Positions 31,302 to 40,820 of a stretch of DNA of 64,000 nt are shown here, one piece after another (the first letter of the stretch is position 1; each line of letters opens with the position of its first letter). Under the pieces are notes generated by a model. The model was given only the letters and a program-made list of their open reading frames with translations. It was not told where the DNA came from and did not search any database. The position numbers and the translations under genes were made by a program. Source of the DNA: Candidatus Endomicrobiellum basalitermitum (GTDB lineage Bacteria > Elusimicrobiota > Endomicrobiia > Endomicrobiales > Endomicrobiaceae); NCBI GenBank assembly GCA_031282525.1, contig JAITDN010000003.1, positions 310,001 through 374,000 on the forward strand, in the 5' to 3' direction.

Positions 31302-32084
31302 TCAAATGAATCCCTTTGATACTTCATAAAGAATAATAGCCGAAGCACATGAAACATTTAGCGAAGAAATAGTATTTTTCTGCGGAATTGATATTAAAAA
31401 GTCGCAATTTTTTTTTATTAAATTGCGAACTCCAAATCCTTCGCTTCCCATTATTAATGCCATAGGAAAGCACAAATCGATCTTTCCAAGTATACGTCCA
31501 TCACTCTTAACACCAACAGCTATCCAAAAACCGTTTTTTTTCAACAGATTTAGCGTTTGATTAATATTCGCAACTCTTGATATTGAAATATGCTCTACAG
31601 ATCCAGCGGAAGATTTTGCAACACTCTCATTTATTCCAACAGCTCTCCACTTGGGTATTATTATACCATCTGCTCCAAAAGCTACGCAGTTTCTTATAAT
31701 TGCACCCAAATTATGCGGATCCTCAATACCATCTAAAACTACAAGCAATGGTCTAGGGGACTCCTTTGATTTTTTAATTAAATCACCCAAATCCGCATAC
31801 TTCACAGATGAAACTTCGGCAACTACTCCCTGCGAATCTCTAGAAAAACTGTCTAGTTTTTTTGGCGGGACATTATGCACAGCTATACTTTTATGCTTTG
31901 CAAGATTAATAATTTCTAAAATAGTCGTCCCTCTTGCAGTTTGAGAAAGCATTATTTTATTTACGCTACGCTTATTAGCTTTCAAAAGTTCCAAAACAGG
32001 ATTTCGTCCGTAAACAATGTTTTTTGTTAATGAACTATTATTGTTCTTATTAAATTTAGCATGCCATATTTTTAAATCTCTCAT
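31302..32084 (-). CDS. TrmH/RlmB-type rRNA 2'-O-ribose methyltransferase
   Basis: SPOUT-class methyltransferase of 260 residues. The N-terminal substrate-binding domain reads VYGRNPVLELLKA. The SPOUT core has motif 1 LDGIEDPHNLGAIIRNC near 123-139, motif 2 ALIMGSEGFGV near 210, and motif 3 SSLNVSCASAIILYE at the end, forming the trefoil knot that binds SAM. The closest characterised relative is RlmB, which methylates G2251 of 23S rRNA, but substrate cannot be fixed by eye. It lies 30 bases after cysS, a common pairing in bacteria. Confidence 0.92.
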   Translation of the reverse strand: MRDLKIWHAKFNKNNNSSLTKNIVYGRNPVLELLKANKRSVNKIMLSQTARGTTILEIINLAKHKSIAVHNVPPKKLDSFSRDSQGVVAEVSSVKYADLGDLIKKSKESPRPLLVVLDGIEDPHNLGAIIRNCVAFGADGIIIPKWRAVGINESVAKSSAGSVEHISISRVANINQTLNLLKKNGFWIAVGVKSDGRILGKIDLCFPMALIMGSEGFGVRNLIKKNCDFLISIPQKNTISSLNVSCASAIILYEVSKGFI

Positions 32085-32114
32085 AATTATACATATTCGC
32101 CAAAAAATATAAAA

Positions 32115-33509
32115 TTATGTCCTTCTCACTAATATTGAACTACCATCTTTATTATCTACTATTTTATAGCCCCTTTCATATATCATTTTTCTAAGTCTAT
32201 CAGATTCTACCCAGTTTTTACAATTTCTTTTTTCCTTTCTTTCCTTTAAAAGATCCTGTAAATCTAAATTTCTACTTTGTTCCTTAAGCAAAGCAATACC
32301 TAAAGATGTTTCAATAAAATCTTCAAAAAGGATTTTTAACTGAGAGAGTCTTTCTACACTTACATTAAGAAATTCTTTTAATGCAATCTTCTTCAATTTA
32401 TGAAGACAATATAAAGCTTTTGGATAATTAAAATTATCATCAAGAAAACTTAAAAAGTTCTCTTGCAAAATGAGTAAATCTTTATCAGTTATTTCTCTCA
32501 CAGATTCCCTAACAGAATTGACAAGCTTACTATAAAATTCATCTATCCCTCGTAAGGTATTTTTAGCACTTTCAAGACCCTCTTTAGAAAAATCTAATGG
32601 ACTTGAATAGTTTTGCGTTAAAAGATAATAGCGTACAATACGCGAATTGTATTTTTTTAAAATTCCTTCCAAACTAAATGAATTATTTAGCGATTTTGAC
32701 ATCTTTTCCTTATTTATAGTAACAAAACCGTTATGTATCCAATATTTAACAAATTGCTTACCACTTCTTGCTTCGCTTTGTGCAATCTCGTTTTCGTGAT
32801 GAGGAAATATCAAATCTTGTCCGCCTCCATGTATATCTATCGTCTCGCCAAGTAATTCAGACGACATTACTGAACACTCAATATGCCAACCAGGACGACC
32901 TTTTCCCCATGGACTTTCCCATATTACTTCATGTGGCTCACCTTCTTTCATTTTTTTCCACAGTACAAAATCAAATGCCGATCTTTTATCACTGCTCATG
33001 TCTACCCTTGCAGCTATTTTTAAATCTATAAGACTTCTTTTTGACAACTTTCCATAGTCTTTAAACTTCTCAACTGAAAAGTAAACGCCTCCATTAACTT
33101 CATAAGCAAAACCTTTATTTACAAGTTCCTTAATAAAATTAATTATTTCTTTAATCATCTGCGTAACACACGGATATTTATCAGCTTCTAAAATGTTTAA
33201 TTTTTTGGCCTGATCAAAATAATCCTTTATATAAGCCTGAACAACCTCGGAAGGAAGTATATTTTTCTCCTGCGATTTTTTAATAATTTTATCGTCAACA
33301 TCTGTAAAATTTTGTATATGCCTTACCTTATAACCTCTTCTTAATAAATGCCTTTTTATAATATCAAATACTACATAAGCCCTTGCATGTCCCAAGTGCA
33401 TATTGTCATAAGGAGTTATTCCACATACATACATAGAAACGAATTTTTCCTTTTGTGATTTAAATTCTTCTTTCCTATTTGTAAGAGTATTATAAATTTT
33501 TATAGTCAT
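32115..33509 (-). CDS. cysS: Cysteinyl-tRNA synthetase
   Basis: Class I synthetase, 464 residues from ATG 33509 ([11 protein letters not shown]). The longer frame to 33536 would run deeper into ispF. The HIGH motif is [17 protein letters not shown], whose Cys is the first zinc ligand. The others are in [10 protein letters not shown] and [15 protein letters not shown] is present as EKMSKSLNN near 265. The start overlaps the end of ispF by 20 bases, indicating coupled translation. Confidence 0.96.
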   Translation of the reverse strand: MTIKIYNTLTNRKEEFKSQKEKFVSMYVCGITPYDNMHLGHARAYVVFDIIKRHLLRRGYKVRHIQNFTDVDDKIIKKSQEKNILPSEVVQAYIKDYFDQAKKLNILEADKYPCVTQMIKEIINFIKELVNKGFAYEVNGGVYFSVEKFKDYGKLSKRSLIDLKIAARVDMSSDKRSAFDFVLWKKMKEGEPHEVIWESPWGKGRPGWHIECSVMSSELLGETIDIHGGGQDLIFPHHENEIAQSEARSGKQFVKYWIHNGFVTINKEKMSKSLNNSFSLEGILKKYNSRIVRYYLLTQNYSSPLDFSKEGLESAKNTLRGIDEFYSKLVNSVRESVREITDKDLLILQENFLSFLDDNFNYPKALYCLHKLKKIALKEFLNVSVERLSQLKILFEDFIETSLGIALLKEQSRNLDLQDLLKERKEKRNCKNWVESDRLRKMIYERGYKIVDNKDGSSILVRRT

Positions 33510-33987
33510 CTTTTTTATCTCTGCCAATAGAAGCAACCGCCATGGCAGCTATACCTTCACCTCTTCCAAGAAAACCCAATTTCTCATTGGTAGTAGCTTT
33601 TATCCCAATTCTCTCCTTTTCCAATTTAATAGTTTGGGAAATATTTTGCTTCATAGTACCAATAAAAGGATATATTTTAGGTGTCTCTGCTACCACGACA
33701 ACATCAACATTGTTAATATAGAAATTTTGTTTTCGCAACTCCTCATAGACAAATTCTAAAAGACAAATACTAGAAACGTTCTTATATTTTGGATATGTAT
33801 TTGGAAAAAACTGACCTATATCATTAAGTCCTGCAGCACCAAGCAACGCATCCATCAAAGCGTGAATTAGAACATCAGCATCACTATGACCATCAAGACC
33901 TCTAGAGTTTTCTATTCTAACACCGCCTAAAATTAGTAATCTGCCTTTTTTAAGTCTATGAACATCATATCCAAACCCAATATACAT
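33490..33987 (-). CDS. ispF: 2-C-methyl-D-erythritol 2,4-cyclodiphosphate synthase
   Basis: MEP isoprenoid pathway enzyme, 165 residues. [13 protein letters not shown] holds the metal-binding D-x-[31 protein letters not shown] the third ligand and active-site loop, and the C-terminus has [24 protein letters not shown]. Complete. It overlaps cysS downstream and lies 179 bases after ispD. Confidence 0.97.
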   Translation of the reverse strand: MYIGFGYDVHRLKKGRLLILGGVRIENSRGLDGHSDADVLIHALMDALLGAAGLNDIGQFFPNTYPKYKNVSSICLLEFVYEELRKQNFYINNVDVVVVAETPKIYPFIGTMKQNISQTIKLEKERIGIKATTNEKLGFLGRGEGIAAMAVASIGRDKKDDYKNL

Positions 33988-34166
33988 ACTTACCTTAATG
34001 TCTTTACTAGAAAATTACAATTCTTTAAAATTTTAGATGATTTTAAGAAAATAATTTCTGTAAATTTCATTCATTTTATTTTTATATATAAAACTTATAT
34101 CTTAAATACATCAAAAATAGAAATATAATAAACTTTTTCAGCGATTTTACTTAACCTTAAATAAAC

Positions 34167-34886
34167 TTATTTGGAGATTGTTGATTTAAAAGCAAAGAAG
34201 GTTGCTACTAATTTAAAATCTTGTTTTGTTGTTATTTTAAAATTTGGAAATTTTGTTTCAACAACAGATACTTTAACTTTTAAATTCTCTACAAGCTGTG
34301 AATCATCAGTCACAGTACCAGACATTTTTTTTGAATAAGCTTTTTTAAGAAGATTAGATTTAAAAATTTGAGGAGTCTGTGCATTCCTTAAAGTCGCTCT
34401 ATTCAGAGTTTTTAATACGTATCCCCCTTTTTTTCCATCAACATCTGACACTAATTTAATAGTGTCTTTAGTTTTTTCAACCGCTATAGCAGCTCCTGTT
34501 TCTTCAGCACTTTTTAGAACTGCTAAAATATCTTGCCTTGACACAAGCGGCCTTACAGCATCATGCACGGCTATAAAATCAATATTATTACCAACAACAG
34601 AAAGAGCACTTTTCACTGAATCAAATCTTTCTTTACCACCTGAAATAAAAATAAAACTTGTCTTATATTTCTCATATTTTAAAGATAATGTTCTAAGCAT
34701 TTTAGATGGCACAACTACAATTATTTGTCCAAAACTTTTTATTGAGGCAAAAGCCTCAACGCTCCACAAAAATATTGGCTTACCATTAATATTTAAAAAT
34801 TGCTTAAAAATCCTGTTTTTATTAGAAGTTACATTCCAAAATCTTTTTCCCAATCCAGCTGCCAATATTATTGCGGCGTTTTTCAT
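34167..34886 (-). CDS. ispD: 2-C-methyl-D-erythritol 4-phosphate cytidylyltransferase
   Basis: MEP pathway enzyme joining MEP to CTP. The 239 residues start with the nucleotidyl-transfer signature ILAAGLGKRF, then GKPIFLWSVEAF, GGKERFDSVKSAL and AVHDAVRPLVS, and the C-terminal TVTDDSQLVE loop. Full-length. With ispF downstream it shows the organism makes isoprenoids by the MEP route. Confidence 0.95.
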   Translation of the reverse strand: MKNAAIILAAGLGKRFWNVTSNKNRIFKQFLNINGKPIFLWSVEAFASIKSFGQIIVVVPSKMLRTLSLKYEKYKTSFIFISGGKERFDSVKSALSVVGNNIDFIAVHDAVRPLVSRQDILAVLKSAEETGAAIAVEKTKDTIKLVSDVDGKKGGYVLKTLNRATLRNAQTPQIFKSNLLKKAYSKKMSGTVTDDSQLVENLKVKVSVVETKFPNFKITTKQDFKLVATFFAFKSTISK

Positions 34887-35054
34887 TTAAATTACCAAAA
34901 CAAAATAAACGCAAAATTTTAGTTTTTACTTAATAAATTCTTAAAAAGAGTTTCAGCAAATCTTATAATCAGAAAATTTCCAAATCCATATTTCAAATCC
35001 ACAAGCATTCCGACGGATAAACATTCCACACAATAATATTTTTTATTTTTCTCC

Positions 35055-35358
35055 TTAAATCTTGACTAAACCCTGCCCTGAACAGTCGGTATTACAACCA
35101 TAAGATTTACCGTTCTTAAAACTCAGAGTACTTACACTCCCTTTCTTTCTGTAGCTTCATATAAAAGTCAACATATTTCATTATTTCAATTTATTGTTTT
35201 CTCAGGATATACATTATAAGATCTGACTAAAAAGCAAGATGAACACAGTTTAAATCTTCCTTTTCAAACCACTGATTTTTTATTCAAGCGAAAGGGAATG
35301 CATTTATACCGGGCATCTTCCCCCCAGAAATCGCGAACAATTTCATTTCATTATTCAT
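35055..35358 (-). pseudogene. aroE: Shikimate dehydrogenase remnant (N-terminal part of aroE)
   Basis: Decayed minus-strand sequence upstream of ispD. From ATG 35358 it reads MKLFAISG, the usual AroE start, then an eroded substrate loop, a stop, and NQWFEKEDLNCVHLAF, matching the N-x-x-F ... Y-L-x-F part. After a broken stretch, STLSFKNGKSYGCNTDCSG near 35070-35130 matches the strongly conserved V-N-T-L ... G-K-x-x-G-x-N-T-D-x-x-G that joins the catalytic domain to the NADP domain. The NADP-binding half is missing altogether. Two or more stops and frameshifts. This would be the third dead shikimate gene in the window, though it rests on short motifs. Confidence 0.55.
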
Positions 35359-35400
35359 CATTTTAACATAGCTCCTAAGCTAAAAACATAAACTTTATTT

Positions 35401-37011
35401 TTGTATTTTACAACAATGCCAAATAATTATCAATTTATAACACTTACATATAATCTTAAAATCATTACATATTTTTTCTTGCCAAAACAGATCAATTTTG
35501 ATAGTATTTTAGCGGTAGATAATTTATGTATTAGTATTGTTGAAATGCTTGAGAGTATTTTATTAACTTTTACCGACTTTAATTTACGAACTTTTTTTAC
35601 AGCCACTATTTACATAGTTTTGTCTGTGGGAACCAGCATACATATACTGCTACATAAAGACGATACTAAAAGCTCAATAGGATGGATAGGTCTTGTTTTT
35701 CTATCTCCATTTATTGGAACTATTATATATGTTTTTTTAGGAATTAACAGAGTAAAAAGAAAAGGCACTCGTTTAAGGAAAAAAAATGACACATATACAA
35801 AATATCCCATTCAAACAATAAAAAATATTTTCAAAAACTTGCCTGAAAATTACAAGCAATTTGTAAATTTTGGATACAATGTATACCCACAAAGTTTTGT
35901 TTTTGGGAATTCTATAGTCCCTCTACAAAACGGCGTTGAAGCCTATCCGGAAATGATTAAAACTATTCAAAATGCAAAAGAGGAGATTTTAATCTCAAGT
36001 TATATCTTTGATTATGACAGCGAAACAGTAAAATTCCTTGAAGCTTTAAAGAAAGCAATCAAAAACGGAGCAATAGTAAAAATCTTAGTTGATGGTATAG
36101 GCACTCTAAAGTTTTTTCATCGCTCAATAGAAAAAAAACTTGCACAAATAAAAGGTTTGGAATATGGTGTGTTTCTGCCTCCTCAGATTCCAATTACAAT
36201 GCCTTTTGTAAATTTAAGAAATCACAGAAAAACTATAATAATTGATGGAGAAACAGCTTTTTTGGGAGGAATGAATCTTTCAAAAGAAAACGTTCTAATA
36301 GATAATTTGAAAAAAGGTGTTTTAGATATTACTTTTAAGATCAAAGGTCCTGTTATACATCAGATATCAGAGATATTTGAAGATGATTGGGAATTTGTCA
36401 CAGGTAAAAAATTTCAATCAATATCTAAGTCTAAAGGACCAAATCATAACACTGAATTTTATCCTGTTCCCGCAAGATTAATTCCAGATGGACCAAATAA
36501 TAAAAACGGTATAATAGAACTTATTGTTCACGGAGCAATAAATGCAGCAACAAAAAAAATCCTCATAACGACACCTTATTTCTTACCTGAAAACAATATT
36601 TTAACAGCTCTTAAAATGGCATCTATGAAAGGTGTCAATGTAGAGATAGTAATTCCCGATAAAACTGATTACACTTTCATAAATTGGGCTGTTGAACCAA
36701 ATTTTTTGCACTTAATTGAAAGTGGTGTTAAAATTTTTCGTACACCACCACCCTTTGATCACAGTAAAATTTTCCTAGTTGATAATGAATGGATTTTTAT
36801 AGGGTCAGCAAATTGGGATGTAAGAAGCTTTAAACTTCACTTTGAATCCAACATGGAAATATTTAGCAAAGATTTAGCAAAAGAACTCAGCGAGATCATT
36901 AAAACAAAAAAGAAAAAAGCAAAACTTACCACTGCACAAGAATGCATAAATCTTCCGTTACTAAAACGTATTAGAAATAATGCGTATAGACTTCTAACAC
37001 CTTATGGTTAG
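35401..37011 (+). CDS. cls: Cardiolipin synthase (phospholipase D family)
   Basis: Membrane enzyme condensing two phosphatidylglycerols. The N-terminal region has two hydrophobic helices (about 68-82 and 95-117) with the SIGWIGLVFLSPFIGTIIYVFLGINR motif typical of Cls. Two HKD motifs form the active site: NHRKTIIIDG near 275 and DHSKIFLVDNEWIFIGSANWDVRSF near 453. Length (536) exceeds the usual ~480-500 because the reading starts at a TTG. The ATG at 35416 or 35545 may be the true start; no strong ribosome site decides. It begins the plus-strand block. Confidence 0.92.
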   Translation: MYFTTMPNNYQFITLTYNLKIITYFFLPKQINFDSILAVDNLCISIVEMLESILLTFTDFNLRTFFTATIYIVLSVGTSIHILLHKDDTKSSIGWIGLVFLSPFIGTIIYVFLGINRVKRKGTRLRKKNDTYTKYPIQTIKNIFKNLPENYKQFVNFGYNVYPQSFVFGNSIVPLQNGVEAYPEMIKTIQNAKEEILISSYIFDYDSETVKFLEALKKAIKNGAIVKILVDGIGTLKFFHRSIEKKLAQIKGLEYGVFLPPQIPITMPFVNLRNHRKTIIIDGETAFLGGMNLSKENVLIDNLKKGVLDITFKIKGPVIHQISEIFEDDWEFVTGKKFQSISKSKGPNHNTEFYPVPARLIPDGPNNKNGIIELIVHGAINAATKKILITTPYFLPENNILTALKMASMKGVNVEIVIPDKTDYTFINWAVEPNFLHLIESGVKIFRTPPPFDHSKIFLVDNEWIFIGSANWDVRSFKLHFESNMEIFSKDLAKELSEIIKTKKKKAKLTTAQECINLPLLKRIRNNAYRLLTPYG

Positions 37012-37122
37012 TAAAATTACTCAATTTTATGTGCTTTTTTTCTCGCTTTACATACAAATTATATACAACCTGAAAATATTCTCGTTGGGGCTATTACAAA
37101 ATAAGAGATATTAAAATATATA

Positions 37123-38013
37123 ATGAAATATATAAAAAAATTTAACTACACTGATGTTCTAGGCTGGTCTATCTCAAGATATGAAAAATTTTTAAACTGC
37201 AAAAGACAATACTTTTACGATTATTATGCAAAGTTTGACAAAGAAATGCCTCTTGAGAAAATACAATTCTTAAAAAGTTTAACTTCTAAACCATTAGAAA
37301 TTGGGAACATTACACACGATATTATAAGAGATATGCTTAAAAGATACCAAAAAAGTACAAAACCACTAAATAAAGACAAGTTTTTTGAGTATTCTTTCAA
37401 AATGACGGAAAAATATTGTTGTTCAAAAACTTTTTTTGAACATTACTATAATGGTGAGATCACACTACCATCTAAAATCTATGTGAAAGTTAAAAGAATA
37501 TTAGAAAATCTTCTTAACAACTCAAGATTTATATGGATTGAAAAAAATGCTGTACCACAAAGTTCTGAATGGATCATAGAACCTGACAGTTTTGGAGAGT
37601 TCAGAATAAAAAATTACAAAGCATTTTGTAAAGTGGATTTTCTATTTCCTATTCTTGACAAAATATATATCATGGATTGGAAAACAGGAAAACCATATGA
37701 AAAAAAACATTTAAAACAACTTACCGGATACACACTCTGGGCAAATTATCACTTCAATAAAAAAGCCAGTGACATTATACCTATTGTAGTCTACCTTCAT
37801 CCTCAATATAAAGAAAAAAATGTTAAAATTGATGATAACTCGATTTTAGAATTTGAAAACGTAGTAATAGACGAGACAAAAAATATGTATGAATATCTTG
37901 TTGATATAGAAAAAAACATTCCTAAAGACAAAAAAGAATTCCCCTTTACAAATAATATAGCTTTATGTAAATATTGTAACTATAAAGAAATATGTTTCGC
38001 TTCCAAACTTTAA
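37123..38013 (+). CDS. RecB/Cas4-like PD-(D/E)XK nuclease with Fe-S cysteines
   Basis: The 296-residue protein is a free-standing nuclease domain of the AddB/RecB/Cas4 type. The N-terminus SISRYEKFLNC gives the first cysteine (26) in the usual S-x-S-R-x-x-x-F-x-x-C setting. GNITHDIIRDML holds the early histidine. The catalytic core is CKVDFLF (Asp) and DWKTGKP (D-x-K), with QLTGY as the downstream QxxxY motif. The last three cysteines, 282, 285 and 291 (CKYCNYKEIC), complete the 4Fe-4S staple. No helicase is fused and no CRISPR genes are near. It may act in DNA repair, perhaps with the rmuC gene downstream. Confidence 0.87.
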   Translation: MKYIKKFNYTDVLGWSISRYEKFLNCKRQYFYDYYAKFDKEMPLEKIQFLKSLTSKPLEIGNITHDIIRDMLKRYQKSTKPLNKDKFFEYSFKMTEKYCCSKTFFEHYYNGEITLPSKIYVKVKRILENLLNNSRFIWIEKNAVPQSSEWIIEPDSFGEFRIKNYKAFCKVDFLFPILDKIYIMDWKTGKPYEKKHLKQLTGYTLWANYHFNKKASDIIPIVVYLHPQYKEKNVKIDDNSILEFENVVIDETKNMYEYLVDIEKNIPKDKKEFPFTNNIALCKYCNYKEICFASKL

Positions 38014-38414
38014 GAACATTTTAAATCACAAATTTTAATTTTTTAATACAAGCCCCCCCCTTTTATAATCTATAAACTTTGTTACACTCTTAAAAATGGA
38101 AAAATTATATAGTCCACAACTTGAATTGCCAGTTGTTAAATAACCATTAAAATCTCTCACTCAAAACGCAAATGATTCATAGACTGCAGTAAATACTTTC
38201 TCAGTCACACCCACATTTCATTTTTCTCTTTACAATAACCGTTATCTCCAAATAGTTTTAACAAATGTAATCATCAACAACACAACCTTTAAGTTCTTCC
38301 TTGTATAAATTAACTTATATTTTAAATTTAAAGAATCTTAAAAAAAATTCAAATATAAATCAAAATTTGAAAGGAAAGTTAGTTTTTATGTAGAATTTTT
38401 TAAAGAGGTCACTT
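38014..38414. other. Gene-free stretch with a C8 run
   Basis: No intact gene. A run of eight C at 38053-38060 resembles the runs found in broken genes of this window. A minus-strand reading near 38100-38200 (VTEKVFTAVYESFAF, RDFNGYLTTGNSSCG) hints at decayed coding sequence, but I cannot identify it. Confidence 0.35.
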
Positions 38415-39590
38415 ATGAATATAATAATTTCAGTTTTATTGTTTTTGTTCGGAATAACACTAGGAATTTGCTTATCTATATATAGATATATATTTGTGAC
38501 AAAAGACAACGCGACAAAAGAACAAAAAATAAAAAATTTAACTGAACAAATTGAAAAACAGTCAAAACTTAACGAAAATTTAAAAATAGAATTTGAAAAC
38601 ATCGCTTCAAAAGTATTAGAAGAAAAAAATACACAAATTACAAATTTAAATAAAAACTCTTTGGAAAATATTGTAACCCCTTTTAAAGTAAAAATAGACG
38701 AATTTAGAAGTAAGATTGAAAATCTCCAAATCTATGAAGCTGAGAAAATGTCAGAATTGCAGAAAGAGTTAGAGAAGTTGACAAGTCTTAATAAAAATAT
38801 AAGTGAAGAAGCGAGCAATCTCGCCAAAGCTTTAAAAGGCGAAAATAAAATTCAAGGGATATGGGGAGAATTAGGTATTGAAAGAATTTTTGAATATGTA
38901 GGAATGGTTAAAGGCGTGAACTATACATCTCAGAAACAATTTAAAAGTGACGACGATAAGAAAATTCCGGACTATATAGTAAACTTACCAGATAAAAAAC
39001 ATATTATAATAGATGCTAAAACTTCATTTGTAGCTTATGAAAAATATTATAGCTCACGAGATGAGTCTGATAAAAAAAACTATTTAAAACAACACTCCGC
39101 AAGCATAAAAAGACATATTGATGACCTTGTTTCAAAAGATTACGCAAATTTACCAAAACTAAACCAACCTGAATATATTTTGATGTTTGTGTCCATAGAA
39201 GGAGCGGTTTCACTTGCGATAAAAGACAACCCCGATCTTATTGCTTACGCTTTTAAAAAAAACATAGTAATTACAACTCCATCAACGCTTTTAGCTACTT
39301 TAAAAACTATTGAATACATATGGCGTCAGGAATATCAGAAAAAAAATGTACTTGAAATAGCGAAACAAGGGGGAAGTCTTTACGATAAATTCGCTACATT
39401 TGTTCAAATTTTAATAGAAGCTGACAAAAAAATATCGGAAGCAAAAAATAAAACACAAGAAGCTATAAAGAGACTTCAATCATCCGATAAAAAGGGCGAT
39501 AGTCTTATAGAAAGAGCACAAAAATTAAAAGAACTTGGGGCTTCTACAAAAAAAGAAATACCAGAAGAAATCTTAAAACATATAGAATAA
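38415..39590 (+). CDS. rmuC: RmuC-family DNA recombination protein
   Basis: RmuC limits inversions at short inverted repeats and is a predicted restriction-like nuclease. The 391 residues show an N-terminal membrane helix (about 3-22), a long coiled coil (about 38-135, rich in K/E/L/N), then the nuclease core: GIWGELGIERIFEYVGM near 157, DYIVNLPDKKHIIIDAKTSF with the catalytic D ... D-A-K, and KRHIDDLVSKDYANLP, the family signature. PEYILMFVSIEGAVSLA and TPSTLLATLKTIEYIWRQE complete it. Starts 29 bases before the RNase H gene, so probably cotranscribed. Confidence 0.94.
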   Translation: MNIIISVLLFLFGITLGICLSIYRYIFVTKDNATKEQKIKNLTEQIEKQSKLNENLKIEFENIASKVLEEKNTQITNLNKNSLENIVTPFKVKIDEFRSKIENLQIYEAEKMSELQKELEKLTSLNKNISEEASNLAKALKGENKIQGIWGELGIERIFEYVGMVKGVNYTSQKQFKSDDDKKIPDYIVNLPDKKHIIIDAKTSFVAYEKYYSSRDESDKKNYLKQHSASIKRHIDDLVSKDYANLPKLNQPEYILMFVSIEGAVSLAIKDNPDLIAYAFKKNIVITTPSTLLATLKTIEYIWRQEYQKKNVLEIAKQGGSLYDKFATFVQILIEADKKISEAKNKTQEAIKRLQSSDKKGDSLIERAQKLKELGASTKKEIPEEILKHIE

Positions 39591-39619
39591 ATAACACAGA
39601 CAATTTTAAGGAAGATAAA

Positions 39620-40306
39620 ATGTTATGTAAAAAAGAACTCCAAAATAAAATTCTAGAGTTACAAAATATACTTAAAAAACAAAATATAAATTTGTTCTTT
39701 GATAACACTTCTTTTAAAGATTATTTCGTTAAACTTATAATTTCTGTAAATAATAAGTACTGTGGAAGTATTTTGATTTATTATAAACCTACAAGAAATA
39801 CCTACTCTATAAAAAAACAACTATACAATCCTGAAATTGACACAGTTATAGACTCAGCGTGGAATAAAATAAATCATTTTGAGACTTACTCAGCAGAAAG
39901 TAATATCTATGAAGCTTTTGTGGACGGCTCATATATTGCAGGTATTACGAGTTATGGTACAGTTATTTATTTGGGAAATGAGATAAAAGCTGAAATTTCA
40001 GGCACTGTTTCAAATACACAATTTAGGCAATTCGGAGGAGAGTTAAAATCGGTCATTGAAACAATAAAATGGTGTCAGAACAATAGCGTAAAAAAAATAA
40101 GAATTAATTATGACTATCAAGGCATAGAAAAATTTGCATCCGGTGAATGGAAAGCAAAAAATGTTCTTTCAAAAGAATATGCAAATTTCATCTTAAAAAC
40201 AAAAATAGAAATTGAATGGAGACACATAAAAAGTCACACCGGGAACCCTAAAAACAACAGAGCCGACTCTTTGGCACAAAAAGCCGCAACGAAAAAAAAC
40301 AAATAA
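39620..40306 (+). CDS. RNase H type-1 domain protein with unknown N-terminal domain
   Basis: The C-terminal two thirds of this 228-residue protein is an RNase HI fold. The four catalytic acids can be read: D in AFVDGSY (about 101), E in FGGELKSV (about 139), D in NYDYQGI (about 164) and D in NNRADSLAQ (about 217), with H in KSHTGNP as the flap histidine. Such enzymes cut RNA in RNA/DNA hybrids. Residues 1-90 match nothing I know; they are mixed alpha/beta and basic, possibly a nucleic-acid-binding module. rmuC ends 29 bases upstream. The other possibility is a chromosomal RNase HI under another name. Confidence 0.87.
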   Translation: MLCKKELQNKILELQNILKKQNINLFFDNTSFKDYFVKLIISVNNKYCGSILIYYKPTRNTYSIKKQLYNPEIDTVIDSAWNKINHFETYSAESNIYEAFVDGSYIAGITSYGTVIYLGNEIKAEISGTVSNTQFRQFGGELKSVIETIKWCQNNSVKKIRINYDYQGIEKFASGEWKAKNVLSKEYANFILKTKIEIEWRHIKSHTGNPKNNRADSLAQKAATKKNK

Positions 40307-40820
40307 TTCATAACTTTTATCACTATTAAAATTGACTTAAATTACAAAATTTGTATACAATATGCAGAGTGTAAGTATAAATTTACATTAAATTTTTTCT
40401 AGAGTATGTTCTTAGCTATTAGAAAAAAGAATAATTCCTATTATTTTTTAATTCTACAATTCTTGTAAACTTACAGGTTTTTAGGTTCTTAGTGCTATGG
40501 TTATTACAATAAATACAAAGAACTTTTGAAAATCAGCTAAGGGGAGTTTATATCTTAATATTATTGCCTATTCCTAAAAAAGAAAATATTTTAGATGGAA
40601 AAGATATTTTAACGCAGTTTATGATTGCGATTATGATCTAGACATAACGTATTTATCTAAATTATTTATTCAACTGTTCCATACGCTAAGAATATTTAAA
40701 ATCATACGAAAGTTAATAAACAAAAAGTTCTCACTTAAAAGAAAAATTTAAACAATAATAGTAGGTAAGTATTGAGAGTTTTGACATAAATTCAGCTAAA
40801 TTATAAAAGGAGTAATTAAA
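40307..40820 (+). other. Gene-free stretch holding a promoter
   Basis: No intact gene. A promoter lies at its left end (next entry). The region between it and the pyruvate kinase start (about 450 bases) has short stops in all frames. A faint plus-strand piece (LPIPKKENILDGKDIL, then YDLDITYLSKLFIQLF) suggests decayed coding sequence. A small RNA or long leader is also possible. Confidence 0.4.
40332..40361 (+). promoter_or_regulatory. Strong sigma-70-like promoter
   Basis: TTGACT at 40332-40337 and TACAAT at 40356-40361 with an 18-base spacer (or TATACA at 40354 with 16). The next gene starts 460 bases further on, so the product could be a long leader or a separate RNA. Confidence 0.55.

Noticed and set aside
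37123-38013. Cas4 of a CRISPR-Cas system
   Set aside because: The fold fits, but there are no cas1/cas2 genes or repeats in the window, so a stand-alone RecB-like nuclease is safer.
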